Assembly (NCBI GenBank): GCA_043513815.1
Contig: CP121313.1
Span: 2,480,001-2,544,000, forward strand
Direction: 5' to 3'
Length of the DNA: 64,000 nt
Source of the DNA: JANQIO01 sp043513815
Lineage (GTDB): Bacteria > Pseudomonadota > Gammaproteobacteria > Pseudomonadales > Halieaceae
A program made the translations under genes and the position numbers. The notes under the pieces were generated by a model. That model searched no databases. It was not told the origin of the DNA and saw only the letters and a list, made by a program, of their open reading frames with translations. How positions within the stretch are numbered: the stretch's first letter is position 1; each line of letters opens with the position of its first letter. This document shows, piece by piece, positions 53,116 to 60,763 of this stretch.

Positions 53116-54906
53116 ATGGCCATTCAAACACCCAACGGATTCTCACTGGACGATTCCGGCAGGCGGGTGGTGGTCGATCCAGTTACCCGGATCGAGGGCC
53201 ACCTCCGCATAGAGGTCAATGTCGACGACGAGAATGTGATTCGCAATGCGGTGTCTACCGGCACCATGTGGCGAGGCCTGGAGGTCATCCTCAAAGGTCG
53301 TGACCCGCGCGACGCCTGGGCCTTTACCCAGCGCATCTGTGGCGTCTGCACCGGCACCCACGCATTGACCTCAGTACGGGCGGTGGAAGATGCCCTGGGC
53401 ATCGATATCCCGGAGAATGCCAACACCATACGCAACATCATGCAGCTCACACTGCAGGTCCACGATCACATCGTGCACTTCTACCACCTGCACGCCCTGG
53501 ACTGGGTCGACGTGGTATCGGGGCTGTCTGCTGACCCCAGGGCCACCAGCGAGCTGGCCCAGTCGATTTCCAATTGGCCAAAGTCGTCGCCCGGCTATTT
53601 CAAGGATCTGCAGACCCGGCTGAAGAAATTTGTCGAGTCTGGCCAGCTGGGGCTGTTCCGCAATGCCTACTGGGGACATCCGGCCTACAAGCTGCCGCCC
53701 GAAGCCAACCTGATGGCCACCGCGCATTATCTCGAAGCTTTGGATTTCCAGAAGGAAATCAAGAAGATACACACGATATTTGGAGGAAAAAATCCACACC
53801 CCAACTGGCTGGTGGGCGGCGTTCCCTGCCCCATCAATGTCTCGAACACCGGTGCCGTGGGGGCCATCAATATCGAGCGCCTCTCCCACGTAAAAAGCAT
53901 CATCGACCAGTGCCGTCAGTTTGCCGAACAGGTCTACCTGCCCGACCTGGTAGCCATCGCTTCGTTCTACAAGGACTGGACCTATGGCGGCGGCATTTCC
54001 AGCCAGAACGTGATGTCCTACGGCGATATTCCCGAACACGCCAACGACTATTCGGCGGATAACCTGTTACTGCCGCGGGGCGCAATTCTTAACGGCAACC
54101 TGGCCGAAATTCACGAAGTGGACCAGCGGAACCCGGACGAGATCCAGGAGTTTGTACCCCACTCCTGGTACAGCTACGCCGACGAGAGCATCGGACTGCA
54201 TCCCTGGGACGGCGTCACCGAGCCCAATTTCGAGCTGGGCCCCAACTTCAAGGGCACCAGAACCCACCTCGAGGAGCTGGACGAAAGTGCCAAGTACTCC
54301 TGGATCAAGAGCCCGCGGTGGAAAGGCAACGCCATGGAAGTGGGACCGCTGGCGCGATACATCATCGGCTACGCCCAGGGAAACCCGGAATTCAAGGAGC
54401 CGGTGGAAAAACTGCTCAGTGACCTCGAGCTGCCGGTCAGCGCCCTGTTCACCACCCTGGGCCGGACTGCTGCGCGCGGACTGGAGTGTGTGTGGGCGGC
54501 CGACAAGATGGACCACTTCTACAACAAACTGGTCAACAACATCCGCAACGGCGACGTGGCCACCGCCAACACTCAGAACTGGGATCCGTCGACCTGGCCC
54601 ACCGACGTCAAGGGCGTGGGTTTCACCGAGGCGCCGCGCGGCGCCCTGGGCCACTGGATTCATATCAAGGACACCCGTATCGAGAACTACCAGGCAGTCG
54701 TGCCCACCACCTGGAACGCCGGCCCCCGCGACAACGAGGGCAATATCGGCGCCTACGAGGCTTCGCTGATGGATACCCCCATGGCGGACCCCGAACAGCC
54801 GCTGGAAATCCTGCGCACTATCCACTCGTTTGATCCCTGCCTGGCCTGCTCCACACACGTGATGAGCCCGGACGGGGACGAGTTGGCGGACATCAAGGTT
54901 CGCTAG
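53116..54906 (+). CDS. hupL: [NiFe]-hydrogenase large (catalytic) subunit
   Basis: A 596-residue catalytic subunit that oxidises H2. Active-site ligands: RICGVC (Cys75, Cys78) and DPCLACSTH (Cys575, Cys578). A 15-residue C-terminal tail after His581 (VMSPDGDELADIKVR) is to be removed by the maturation protease after nickel insertion, exactly as in HyaB (cut after His582). It begins three bases after hupS. Periplasmic when mature, exported with HupS. Confidence 0.97.
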   Translation: MAIQTPNGFSLDDSGRRVVVDPVTRIEGHLRIEVNVDDENVIRNAVSTGTMWRGLEVILKGRDPRDAWAFTQRICGVCTGTHALTSVRAVEDALGIDIPENANTIRNIMQLTLQVHDHIVHFYHLHALDWVDVVSGLSADPRATSELAQSISNWPKSSPGYFKDLQTRLKKFVESGQLGLFRNAYWGHPAYKLPPEANLMATAHYLEALDFQKEIKKIHTIFGGKNPHPNWLVGGVPCPINVSNTGAVGAINIERLSHVKSIIDQCRQFAEQVYLPDLVAIASFYKDWTYGGGISSQNVMSYGDIPEHANDYSADNLLLPRGAILNGNLAEIHEVDQRNPDEIQEFVPHSWYSYADESIGLHPWDGVTEPNFELGPNFKGTRTHLEELDESAKYSWIKSPRWKGNAMEVGPLARYIIGYAQGNPEFKEPVEKLLSDLELPVSALFTTLGRTAARGLECVWAADKMDHFYNKLVNNIRNGDVATANTQNWDPSTWPTDVKGVGFTEAPRGALGHWIHIKDTRIENYQAVVPTTWNAGPRDNEGNIGAYEASLMDTPMADPEQPLEILRTIHSFDPCLACSTHVMSPDGDELADIKVR

Positions 54907-54917
54907 GAGGCACTGCC

Positions 54918-55667
54918 ATGGCTGATTCCACAGAAGCGACCAAGCACGAATCGGGCTTTCTCGGCACGTTGGTGCAGTCCTCCACCGAGGTCACGTCGCC
55001 AGCGGAAAAAGTGTATGTCTACGAGGCGCCACTGCGGCTCTGGCACTGGGTAAACGCCCTGTGCATCGTAGTGCTGTGCGTCACAGGTTACCTGATCGGC
55101 TCCCCGCCAGACTCGGTGATGGGCGAGGCTTCAGCGAACTTCCAGTTCGGCTATATCCGCATGATCCACTTTGCCGGCGGCCAGATTCTTGCGCTCGCCC
55201 TGCTGTACCGAATTGTCTGGGCGTTCCTGGGCAACCACCACTCGCGTCAGATTTTCCTGCCGCCCGTCTGGAGCGCGAAGTGGTGGCGCGAGGTGTGGCA
55301 CGAGATAAAGTGGTACGCCTTTCTCGAGAAAACCCCAAAGAAGTACATCGGCCACAACCCGCTGGCCCAGCTCGCCATGTTCCTAATGTTGGTCATCCCG
55401 ACCTTCCTGGCGATCTTTACCGGCTTTGCACTCTACGCCGAGGGACAGGGCATTGATTCCTGGTGGTACTCCGCTTTCGGCTGGGTATTTACGTTACTGG
55501 GAGAAAGCTTCTGGGTACACACGGTGCACCACGTGAATATGTGGATCATCATCATCTTTGCGATGATTCATATGTACGTCGCCGTGCGCGAAGACATCAT
55601 GAGCCGCCAGAGCCTGGTGTCGACCATGATCTCCGGCTGGCGCTTCTTCAAGGATGACCGCGAATGA
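54918..55667 (+). CDS. hupC: Ni/Fe-hydrogenase b-type cytochrome subunit
   Basis: A 249-residue diheme cytochrome b with four membrane helices that transfers electrons from HupS to quinone. RLWHWVNALCIVVLCVTGYL and MIHFAGGQILALALLYRIVW contain the N-terminal heme histidines; HTVHHVNMWIIIIFAMIHMY carries the later ones. The N-terminal 35 residues are a soluble lead-in longer than in HyaC. AGGAGG precedes ATG 54918. Confidence 0.94.
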   Translation: MADSTEATKHESGFLGTLVQSSTEVTSPAEKVYVYEAPLRLWHWVNALCIVVLCVTGYLIGSPPDSVMGEASANFQFGYIRMIHFAGGQILALALLYRIVWAFLGNHHSRQIFLPPVWSAKWWREVWHEIKWYAFLEKTPKKYIGHNPLAQLAMFLMLVIPTFLAIFTGFALYAEGQGIDSWWYSAFGWVFTLLGESFWVHTVHHVNMWIIIIFAMIHMYVAVREDIMSRQSLVSTMISGWRFFKDDRE

Positions 55668-56275
55668 ACGCGCTGGCACTCGGCGTTGGCAACCTGCTGT
55701 GGGCGGATGAGGGCTTCGGGGTACGCTGCGTCGAGGCCCTTGCCCAACAGTTTGAAATACCTGAAAACCTCACCGTGGCCGACGGCGGCACCCAGGGCCT
55801 CTACCTGGTAGACCTGATGCGCGAGTACAACCCGGTGCTGATCTTTGATGCCGTGGATTTCGGTGACGCACCGGGCAGCATCCGCGTGGTGGAAAACGGA
55901 GACATCCCCGCCTTTGTTGCGGGCCGAAAAGTCAGCTTGCACCAGGCGGGCCTGCAGGACGTGATTGCCTGCGCCAAACTGCTCGGTGACTGCGCCGAGA
56001 ACATGCTGCTGGTGGGCGTACAGCCGGTAGAACTGGAAGACTACGGCGGCAGCCTGCGGCCCGAGGTAAAAGCGCAGATTCCCGCTGCGCTGGAAATTGC
56101 CCGGGATTACCTCACCGGATTCGGAATTGACCTGCAGCGGCTGGAACAGCCCGTCGACAGCAGCGTGATTACCCCTGGGCTGGAGCTGGATCGCTACGAG
56201 AACGATCGCCCCGACAACCAGAGTGCCTGTCGCGAAGGCGATGCGCGCGTCCTGCAACGGGCGCGGTCTCGATAA
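55664..56275 (+). CDS. hupD: Hydrogenase maturation protease HupD
   Basis: A 203-residue endopeptidase that trims the HupL C terminus. LALGVGNLLWADEGFGVR with Glu16, FDAVDFG with Asp62, and VSLHQAGL with His93 are the three nickel-sensing residues, in the same numbering as HyaD/HybD. Overlaps hupC by four bases (ATGA). It has a C-terminal tail longer than HybD (164) beyond residue 160. Confidence 0.94.
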   Translation: MNALALGVGNLLWADEGFGVRCVEALAQQFEIPENLTVADGGTQGLYLVDLMREYNPVLIFDAVDFGDAPGSIRVVENGDIPAFVAGRKVSLHQAGLQDVIACAKLLGDCAENMLLVGVQPVELEDYGGSLRPEVKAQIPAALEIARDYLTGFGIDLQRLEQPVDSSVITPGLELDRYENDRPDNQSACREGDARVLQRARSR

Positions 56276-56278
56276 GCC

Positions 56279-56611
56279 ATGTGTCTTGGTATCCCGCTTC
56301 AGGTCCACAGCATTGAAGCCCCGGGGCTGGCGCTTTGTGCCCCGCGCCACCAAACGACCGCCCTGCGGCGGGTAAACACCGCCCTGCTCGACACAGCGCC
56401 GGGTATTGGGGACTGGCTGCTGGCCCATGTCGACATCGCCATTCGCGCACTCGACACCGAAGAGGCGCGTCTGATTGACGACGCGCTGGCCGCGGTCACC
56501 GCCGCCGTTGATGGCGAACCCTTTGAACACCTGATTGCGGATCTCGTTGATCGCGAGCCGCAGCTCCCTGAACACCTGCGCACTCCCGAGGACGCCTTGA
56601 AACATGGATGA
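56279..56611 (+). CDS. hupF: HypC/HupF-type hydrogenase chaperone, long form
   Basis: A 110-residue HypC-family protein: MCLGIPLQV with the essential Cys2, VDIAIRALD near the centre, and a C-terminal acidic extension absent from HypC. In rhizobial hup loci HupF is a HypC paralogue that protects HupL under oxygen; the second, short HypC here lies at 63057. It starts three bases after hupD and overlaps hupG by eight. Confidence 0.9.
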   Translation: MCLGIPLQVHSIEAPGLALCAPRHQTTALRRVNTALLDTAPGIGDWLLAHVDIAIRALDTEEARLIDDALAAVTAAVDGEPFEHLIADLVDREPQLPEHLRTPEDALKHG

Positions 56612-57008
56612 GACCGTCAGTCCGGCCGTCGTGGCCATGCTTGAACAGGGCCAGCTGTCTGAACTGGACGAGGCCACCCTGCCCGCCTTCATAGCGGGGA
56701 AAAACCTCACGGTATTGCTGTTCACCGGCGGCCCCAAGCGCGTGCGCGAGGCGCACGACGTAGCAGTGGCCCTGCGTGAGGTGTTGCGAGACTACCCGGG
56801 GCTGGTGCGCGCCGCCGTACTGCCGCCGGAACGCGAAGGCGACTTCCATGAACAGTTTCGGGTACTGACGCCACCGAGTCTGGTGTTTATCGCGTCCGGA
56901 GAAACCCTGGAAGTGCTGCCGGGCGTGCGGGACTGGGCTGACTACACGCGCGCATTCCAGCGCTACCTGGGTGCCCCCCAGCGCGCACAACGGGAGGTGA
57001 CCGCATGA
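56604..57008 (+). CDS. hupG: HupG/HyaE thioredoxin-like hydrogenase chaperone
   Basis: A 134-residue thioredoxin-fold protein without the CxxC redox pair (position read as TGGPKR). HyaE/HupG bind the small-subunit Tat signal or assist its assembly. The FRVLTPPSLVFIASGE segment fits the cis-Pro region. Overlaps hupF by eight and hupH by four bases. Confidence 0.87.
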   Translation: MDETVSPAVVAMLEQGQLSELDEATLPAFIAGKNLTVLLFTGGPKRVREAHDVAVALREVLRDYPGLVRAAVLPPEREGDFHEQFRVLTPPSLVFIASGETLEVLPGVRDWADYTRAFQRYLGAPQRAQREVTA

Positions 57009-57889
57009 AACGCGACAACCTCATCCCCACGGTGGATGTCGACAGCATCTCCAACCCCATGATCTGGGAGGACGAAGAGCCCGCCGAGGGTGTGTTTGTA
57101 GGTACCTCAGCCGACGACGCACTCGCGCTGCTGGGCGTCCCGTCCCTGGAGCTACCGCCTGCACCGCGACTGCCGGATGACTTTGTGCCCTCACAGCAGC
57201 TGCGGGACTGGCTCGACCGGTTGGGCCAGGGGCTGGCACAGATCGCGCAGGGCCTGGAAGGCCAGTGTCGGCTGCCGCTGACGAAGCTGGCCGCCGTCGA
57301 CGTCCAGGCTATCGAAGAAATCCTCGGCGCTGGTGAAGTGTCAGGACATGTCACCCTGGATGGTGTGCGTTACGAATTGGCCGAATCCGTGCTGGCCGGC
57401 GTTTGGCGCATCAACGGCGACGACGGCAGCCAGTGGGTGGAAGTCGCCACCGCCCCCTCGGTGGCACTCGATGCGGGCGCGGCGCTCGAGCCCGCCAACT
57501 ACGCCATCCCTGCACCCACGGGCGAGGTCATGAACGCAGCCGCGGTACTGGCCGAGATCAGTGAACGCGCGCTGGCCTGGCAAGAGTGCGACGCCGCGAA
57601 CCATGTACTCAACTTCACCCTGCTGCCGATGAACGAGGCTGACCACGCTATGCTCACCGCGGTGCTGGGCCGCGCTGACTTCGAGCTGACTTCAGGTGGG
57701 TTCGGCGACTGCCGCATCATGGCCACCCGCTACCGCCACGTGTGGGCGGTGCAATTCGTCAATGCGATGGGCCACACCATTCTCGATACCATCGAGATCG
57801 GCGAGCTGCCGGCGGCCGCGCGAGCTGCCGGTGAAGATTTCGAGGACTCCGCCGACCGGCTGACCGAGTTGCTCGAGGCCTATTTGTAA
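57005..57889 (+). CDS. hupH: HupH/HyaF hydrogenase expression/formation protein
   Basis: A 294-residue HyaF/HupH-family protein (VLAEISERALAWQECDAANH, VWAVQFVNAMGHTILDTIEI). In O2-tolerant systems it assists maturation of the small subunit or FeS clusters; the precise reaction is unknown. Coupled to both neighbours by overlaps. Confidence 0.88.
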   Translation: MKRDNLIPTVDVDSISNPMIWEDEEPAEGVFVGTSADDALALLGVPSLELPPAPRLPDDFVPSQQLRDWLDRLGQGLAQIAQGLEGQCRLPLTKLAAVDVQAIEEILGAGEVSGHVTLDGVRYELAESVLAGVWRINGDDGSQWVEVATAPSVALDAGAALEPANYAIPAPTGEVMNAAAVLAEISERALAWQECDAANHVLNFTLLPMNEADHAMLTAVLGRADFELTSGGFGDCRIMATRYRHVWAVQFVNAMGHTILDTIEIGELPAAARAAGEDFEDSADRLTELLEAYL

Positions 57890-58593
57890 TGAACGTTTTC
57901 GAAGGCTCATTCCTGGGGGACGGGACGCGCATCGGGTCAGGCACCGTGATGGAATGCGGCGTCTGCTGGTGGGTGTACGACCCTGCACTGGGCGATGAGG
58001 TCTGGCAGATAGCTCCGGACACCGCTTTCACAGAACTACCCGAACACTGGCGCTGTCCGAATTGCGACGCGGAACAGCACCAGTTCATGGTGCTGCGCAC
58101 GGATGCGGAGCATGACAGGCCGGCGCAGTCAGCGGGACAGGCACAAATAGCAGAACAGCGCGCGGCGCTGGAGAAAGCCTACCAACGGGTTGCGGATACC
58201 ATGCGCAGCCTCCCAGTCTACAACCAGGCCCTGGGCGTGGACATCGTTGGCATGCGCCGTTGCAGCTATGGGCTGCTGGCGGTAGCGGTGACCCCCTGGT
58301 GTATGAACCTGCTGTTGTTGCCGCCGCCGGGGGTTACCGGGCGTGAGGGCAGCAGTCGTGAACTGGTGTTTCCCGCTGGCCGCTTCGCCTTTATTGCCGG
58401 TCACCTGGAAGGCGTCGGTGTCATCGAGAGCTGCTCCCTGTTTTCGCCCATGGCTGAATTCGAAGACCCGTTGGCCGTCAAAGCCGTGGCAGAGCATGCC
58501 ATAGAGGGCCTGTTCGACAGCGACACCACCGAGGCTGCAACGGAGAAACCCCTGAGCCGGCGCTCCTTCCTGCGCGCGGGCAAGGAGGGGTGA
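57889..58593 (+). CDS. hupIJ: Rubredoxin-HupJ/HybE fusion chaperone (HupI-HupJ)
   Basis: A 234-residue two-domain protein. Residues 1-70 are a rubredoxin with CGVCWWVYDP (Cys23, Cys26) and CPNCDA (Cys56, Cys59), the HupI part that guards the small-subunit cluster from oxygen. Residues 85-215 are a HybE/HupJ chaperone (VVGM-like NQALGVDIVGMRRC, VTPWCMNLLLLPPPG). The last residues carry a twin-arginine-like SRRSFLR (223-229), resembling the HupS Tat motif SRRSFNKF. In rhizobia hupI and hupJ are separate genes; fusion is known in other bacteria. Confidence 0.9.
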   Translation: MNVFEGSFLGDGTRIGSGTVMECGVCWWVYDPALGDEVWQIAPDTAFTELPEHWRCPNCDAEQHQFMVLRTDAEHDRPAQSAGQAQIAEQRAALEKAYQRVADTMRSLPVYNQALGVDIVGMRRCSYGLLAVAVTPWCMNLLLLPPPGVTGREGSSRELVFPAGRFAFIAGHLEGVGVIESCSLFSPMAEFEDPLAVKAVAEHAIEGLFDSDTTEAATEKPLSRRSFLRAGKEG

Positions 58594-58597
58594 CCGG

Positions 58598-59629
58598 GTG
58601 TCGAACAGCACGCCACAGATCAGTATCACCTCGCGGGACGGACGCGTCGCCGTCAGGCAACAGCGACCCAACGTCACCGGCATTCTTGGGGGCCTGAGTC
58701 TCGAAGAAGCGATATTACGGATTCCGCTGCTGCTACCAATCTGCGGTCATGCCCAGGGCATTGCCGCTCAGCGCGCCGCCTTCGCCGCCCGCGGCAAGAC
58801 CGACCCCTATGCGCGCGAACACACCAGTCAGTTGTGGCGTGAGCAGGGTATTGCCGCAGCCTGGCGGTTGGCCATTGACTGGCCTGGCTGCCTGAACCAG
58901 CAGCGGGAGATCGCTCTGTTCAAAGCCGTTCAGAATGCCGACGGGCCTGAGACACTGGCTACGCATCTACTGCATTTTCTACCCGGGCTCATCACGGTCG
59001 AAGACCTGGAGGAGCTGGAGCGGTGGATCGAAGACTCTCCCAGTACAGCGGCATCGACGGTGCGCCGGGCCATGCAGCTGGATAGCGGCCTGGAGGCTAC
59101 TGGGGTGCCTGACATGGGCGAGGGTGAAACCCTGAAAGCCATGGCCCAGACAGCCCTGTCCAGGCCCCGCTTTGACCCCCTCGCCCCTGACGGCGCAGGC
59201 ATCGAGGTAGGGCCGATGGCGATGCATCGTCATCCCCTGATCGGCGCACTGAATACGAGCTCGCGCTACGGTGCCTTGTCACGCCGGCTGGTCGCCCAGT
59301 TGCTGGACACACTGGCCATAGCAGGCCATCTGTTGGACGAACAATCCACCTACCCCAGCAGCGCCTGGACGCTGTCACGGGGCGTGGGCCTGGGACGTGC
59401 GGTCACGGCGCGAGGGCCGGTATTTCACCGGGTAGAGCTGGATGAAAACCAGCACGTGCATTGCTGGCGAGTCCTTGCGCCAACCGACTGGCACTTTGCG
59501 CCCGGCGGGGCACTGGAAGTGGAGGCCAACCGCCAGCCGCTTGATCTCGCGCAACTGCGGCTACTGGTGCTGGGATTTGATCCCTGCGCACCCTGGCGCG
59601 TGGAAACGGAGCAAGCCGCCCATGCATGA
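58598..59629 (+). CDS. hupK: HupK, degenerate large-subunit-like scaffold
   Basis: A 343-residue protein resembling a shortened HupL. Each CxxC pair is half lost: LPICGHAQG (Cys49 kept, second replaced by Ala) and GFDPCAPW (first Cys kept, second replaced by Trp). It is thought to hold the Fe(CN)2CO unit on its way to HupL in O2-tolerant/aerobic systems. GTG 58598 starts five bases after the HupIJ stop. The end overlaps hypA by eight bases. Confidence 0.9.
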   Translation: MSNSTPQISITSRDGRVAVRQQRPNVTGILGGLSLEEAILRIPLLLPICGHAQGIAAQRAAFAARGKTDPYAREHTSQLWREQGIAAAWRLAIDWPGCLNQQREIALFKAVQNADGPETLATHLLHFLPGLITVEDLEELERWIEDSPSTAASTVRRAMQLDSGLEATGVPDMGEGETLKAMAQTALSRPRFDPLAPDGAGIEVGPMAMHRHPLIGALNTSSRYGALSRRLVAQLLDTLAIAGHLLDEQSTYPSSAWTLSRGVGLGRAVTARGPVFHRVELDENQHVHCWRVLAPTDWHFAPGGALEVEANRQPLDLAQLRLLVLGFDPCAPWRVETEQAAHA

Positions 59630-59963
59630 GATGGCGTTGTGCCAGGGCATGGTCGAGCTGATCGAGGCCCAGCGGGTTATGGACGGCTTCTCGCGGGTAA
59701 AGCGTGTAATTGTAGAAATTGGCGCCCTTGGGCACGTGGACCCGCATGCCCTGGAATTCGCTTTCGACGTGGGTGCCCGAGGCACAGCAGCCGAATCGGC
59801 GACGCTGGAAATTCGCGAAATCCCGGGCCGGGGCTGGTGCATGTCGTGCAGCCGCTCTATTGAGATAGCGGCGAGAGGCGAAGGTTGCCCAGGCTGCGGC
59901 GGCTATCAGCTGATCGTGGAACAGGGTGAAGAATTGCGACTGAAAGAACTGGAGGTAGCCTGA
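59622..59963 (+). CDS. hypA: HypA nickel-insertion protein
   Basis: A 113-residue HypA: MHE at the N terminus (His2 nickel ligand) and a zinc site CMSC (Cys73, Cys76) with CPGC (Cys89, Cys92). It delivers nickel with HypB. ATG 59622 is fixed by the invariant MHE; longer frames run into hupK. Confidence 0.95.
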   Translation: MHEMALCQGMVELIEAQRVMDGFSRVKRVIVEIGALGHVDPHALEFAFDVGARGTAAESATLEIREIPGRGWCMSCSRSIEIAARGEGCPGCGGYQLIVEQGEELRLKELEVA

Positions 59964-60763
59964 TGTGCGGCGTATGCGGATGTAGCGAAGGGGAAACCCG
60001 AATTGAAACCGAGGGCCAACCGACGCAAGCGAAACAACATGACCACCCTCATCAGCATGGTACAGGCATGTCGGTGCTGCGGGACGATCCTGTGGAGCGC
60101 TCACATCTGGTGAGCGTTGAAAAGGACATTCTCAGCAAGAACAACGCGATCGCCCTGCACAACCGGCAGCACTTTGCCAGCCACGGGGTATTGGCATTGA
60201 ACCTGGTGTCATCACCCGGCGCCGGCAAGACCACGCTGCTGGTGGAAACGCTCACGCAGCTTGCCGGCCAGCTGCCAATGGCGGTGATAGAGGGTGACCA
60301 GGAAACCAGCGCTGACGCCGATCGTATTCGCGCCACCGGGGTTCCAGCGCTGCAGGTGAATACCGGCCGCGGCTGCCATCTGGATGCAGATATGGTGCAT
60401 CGAGCTTTCCACGAACTGCACATCCACGATGGTGTATTGTTCATCGAAAACGTGGGTAACCTGGTGTGTCCCGCAGGCTTTGATCTCGGAGAAGCGCACA
60501 AGGTGGTAATCGCCTCTGTCACCGAAGGCGAAGACAAGCCTCTCAAGTATCCCAATATGTTCGCCGCTGCATCATTGATGCTGGTCTCCAAGGTGGATCT
60601 GCTGCCGCACCTGGCGTTTGACGTGACAGCACTGATCGACAACGCCCTGCGGGTCAATCCGGCTCTACAGATCATTCAGGTATCCCCCACTACCGGCGAG
60701 GGCATGGAGCGCTGGCTCAACTGGATTGGCGCCGCCCGCCAGATGGCAGCCGCCACGGCCTGA
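59963..60763 (+). CDS. hypB: HypB nickel GTPase
   Basis: A 266-residue GTPase. High-affinity nickel motif CGVCGC at the start (Cys2, Cys5, Cys7), a short His-rich stretch (HDHPHQH, 26-32) that could store nickel, the P-loop SSPGAGKTT (83-91), and the dimer metal site Cys138-His139 (GRGCHLDADMVH). Coupled to hypA by a one-base overlap and to hypF by TGATG. Confidence 0.95.
   Translation: MCGVCGCSEGETRIETEGQPTQAKQHDHPHQHGTGMSVLRDDPVERSHLVSVEKDILSKNNAIALHNRQHFASHGVLALNLVSSPGAGKTTLLVETLTQLAGQLPMAVIEGDQETSADADRIRATGVPALQVNTGRGCHLDADMVHRAFHELHIHDGVLFIENVGNLVCPAGFDLGEAHKVVIASVTEGEDKPLKYPNMFAAASLMLVSKVDLLPHLAFDVTALIDNALRVNPALQIIQVSPTTGEGMERWLNWIGAARQMAAATA

Noticed and set aside
58557..58590. SRRSFLR read as a real Tat export signal
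   Set aside because: It lies at the C terminus of a cytosolic chaperone, followed by only five residues, so it cannot direct export of its own protein.
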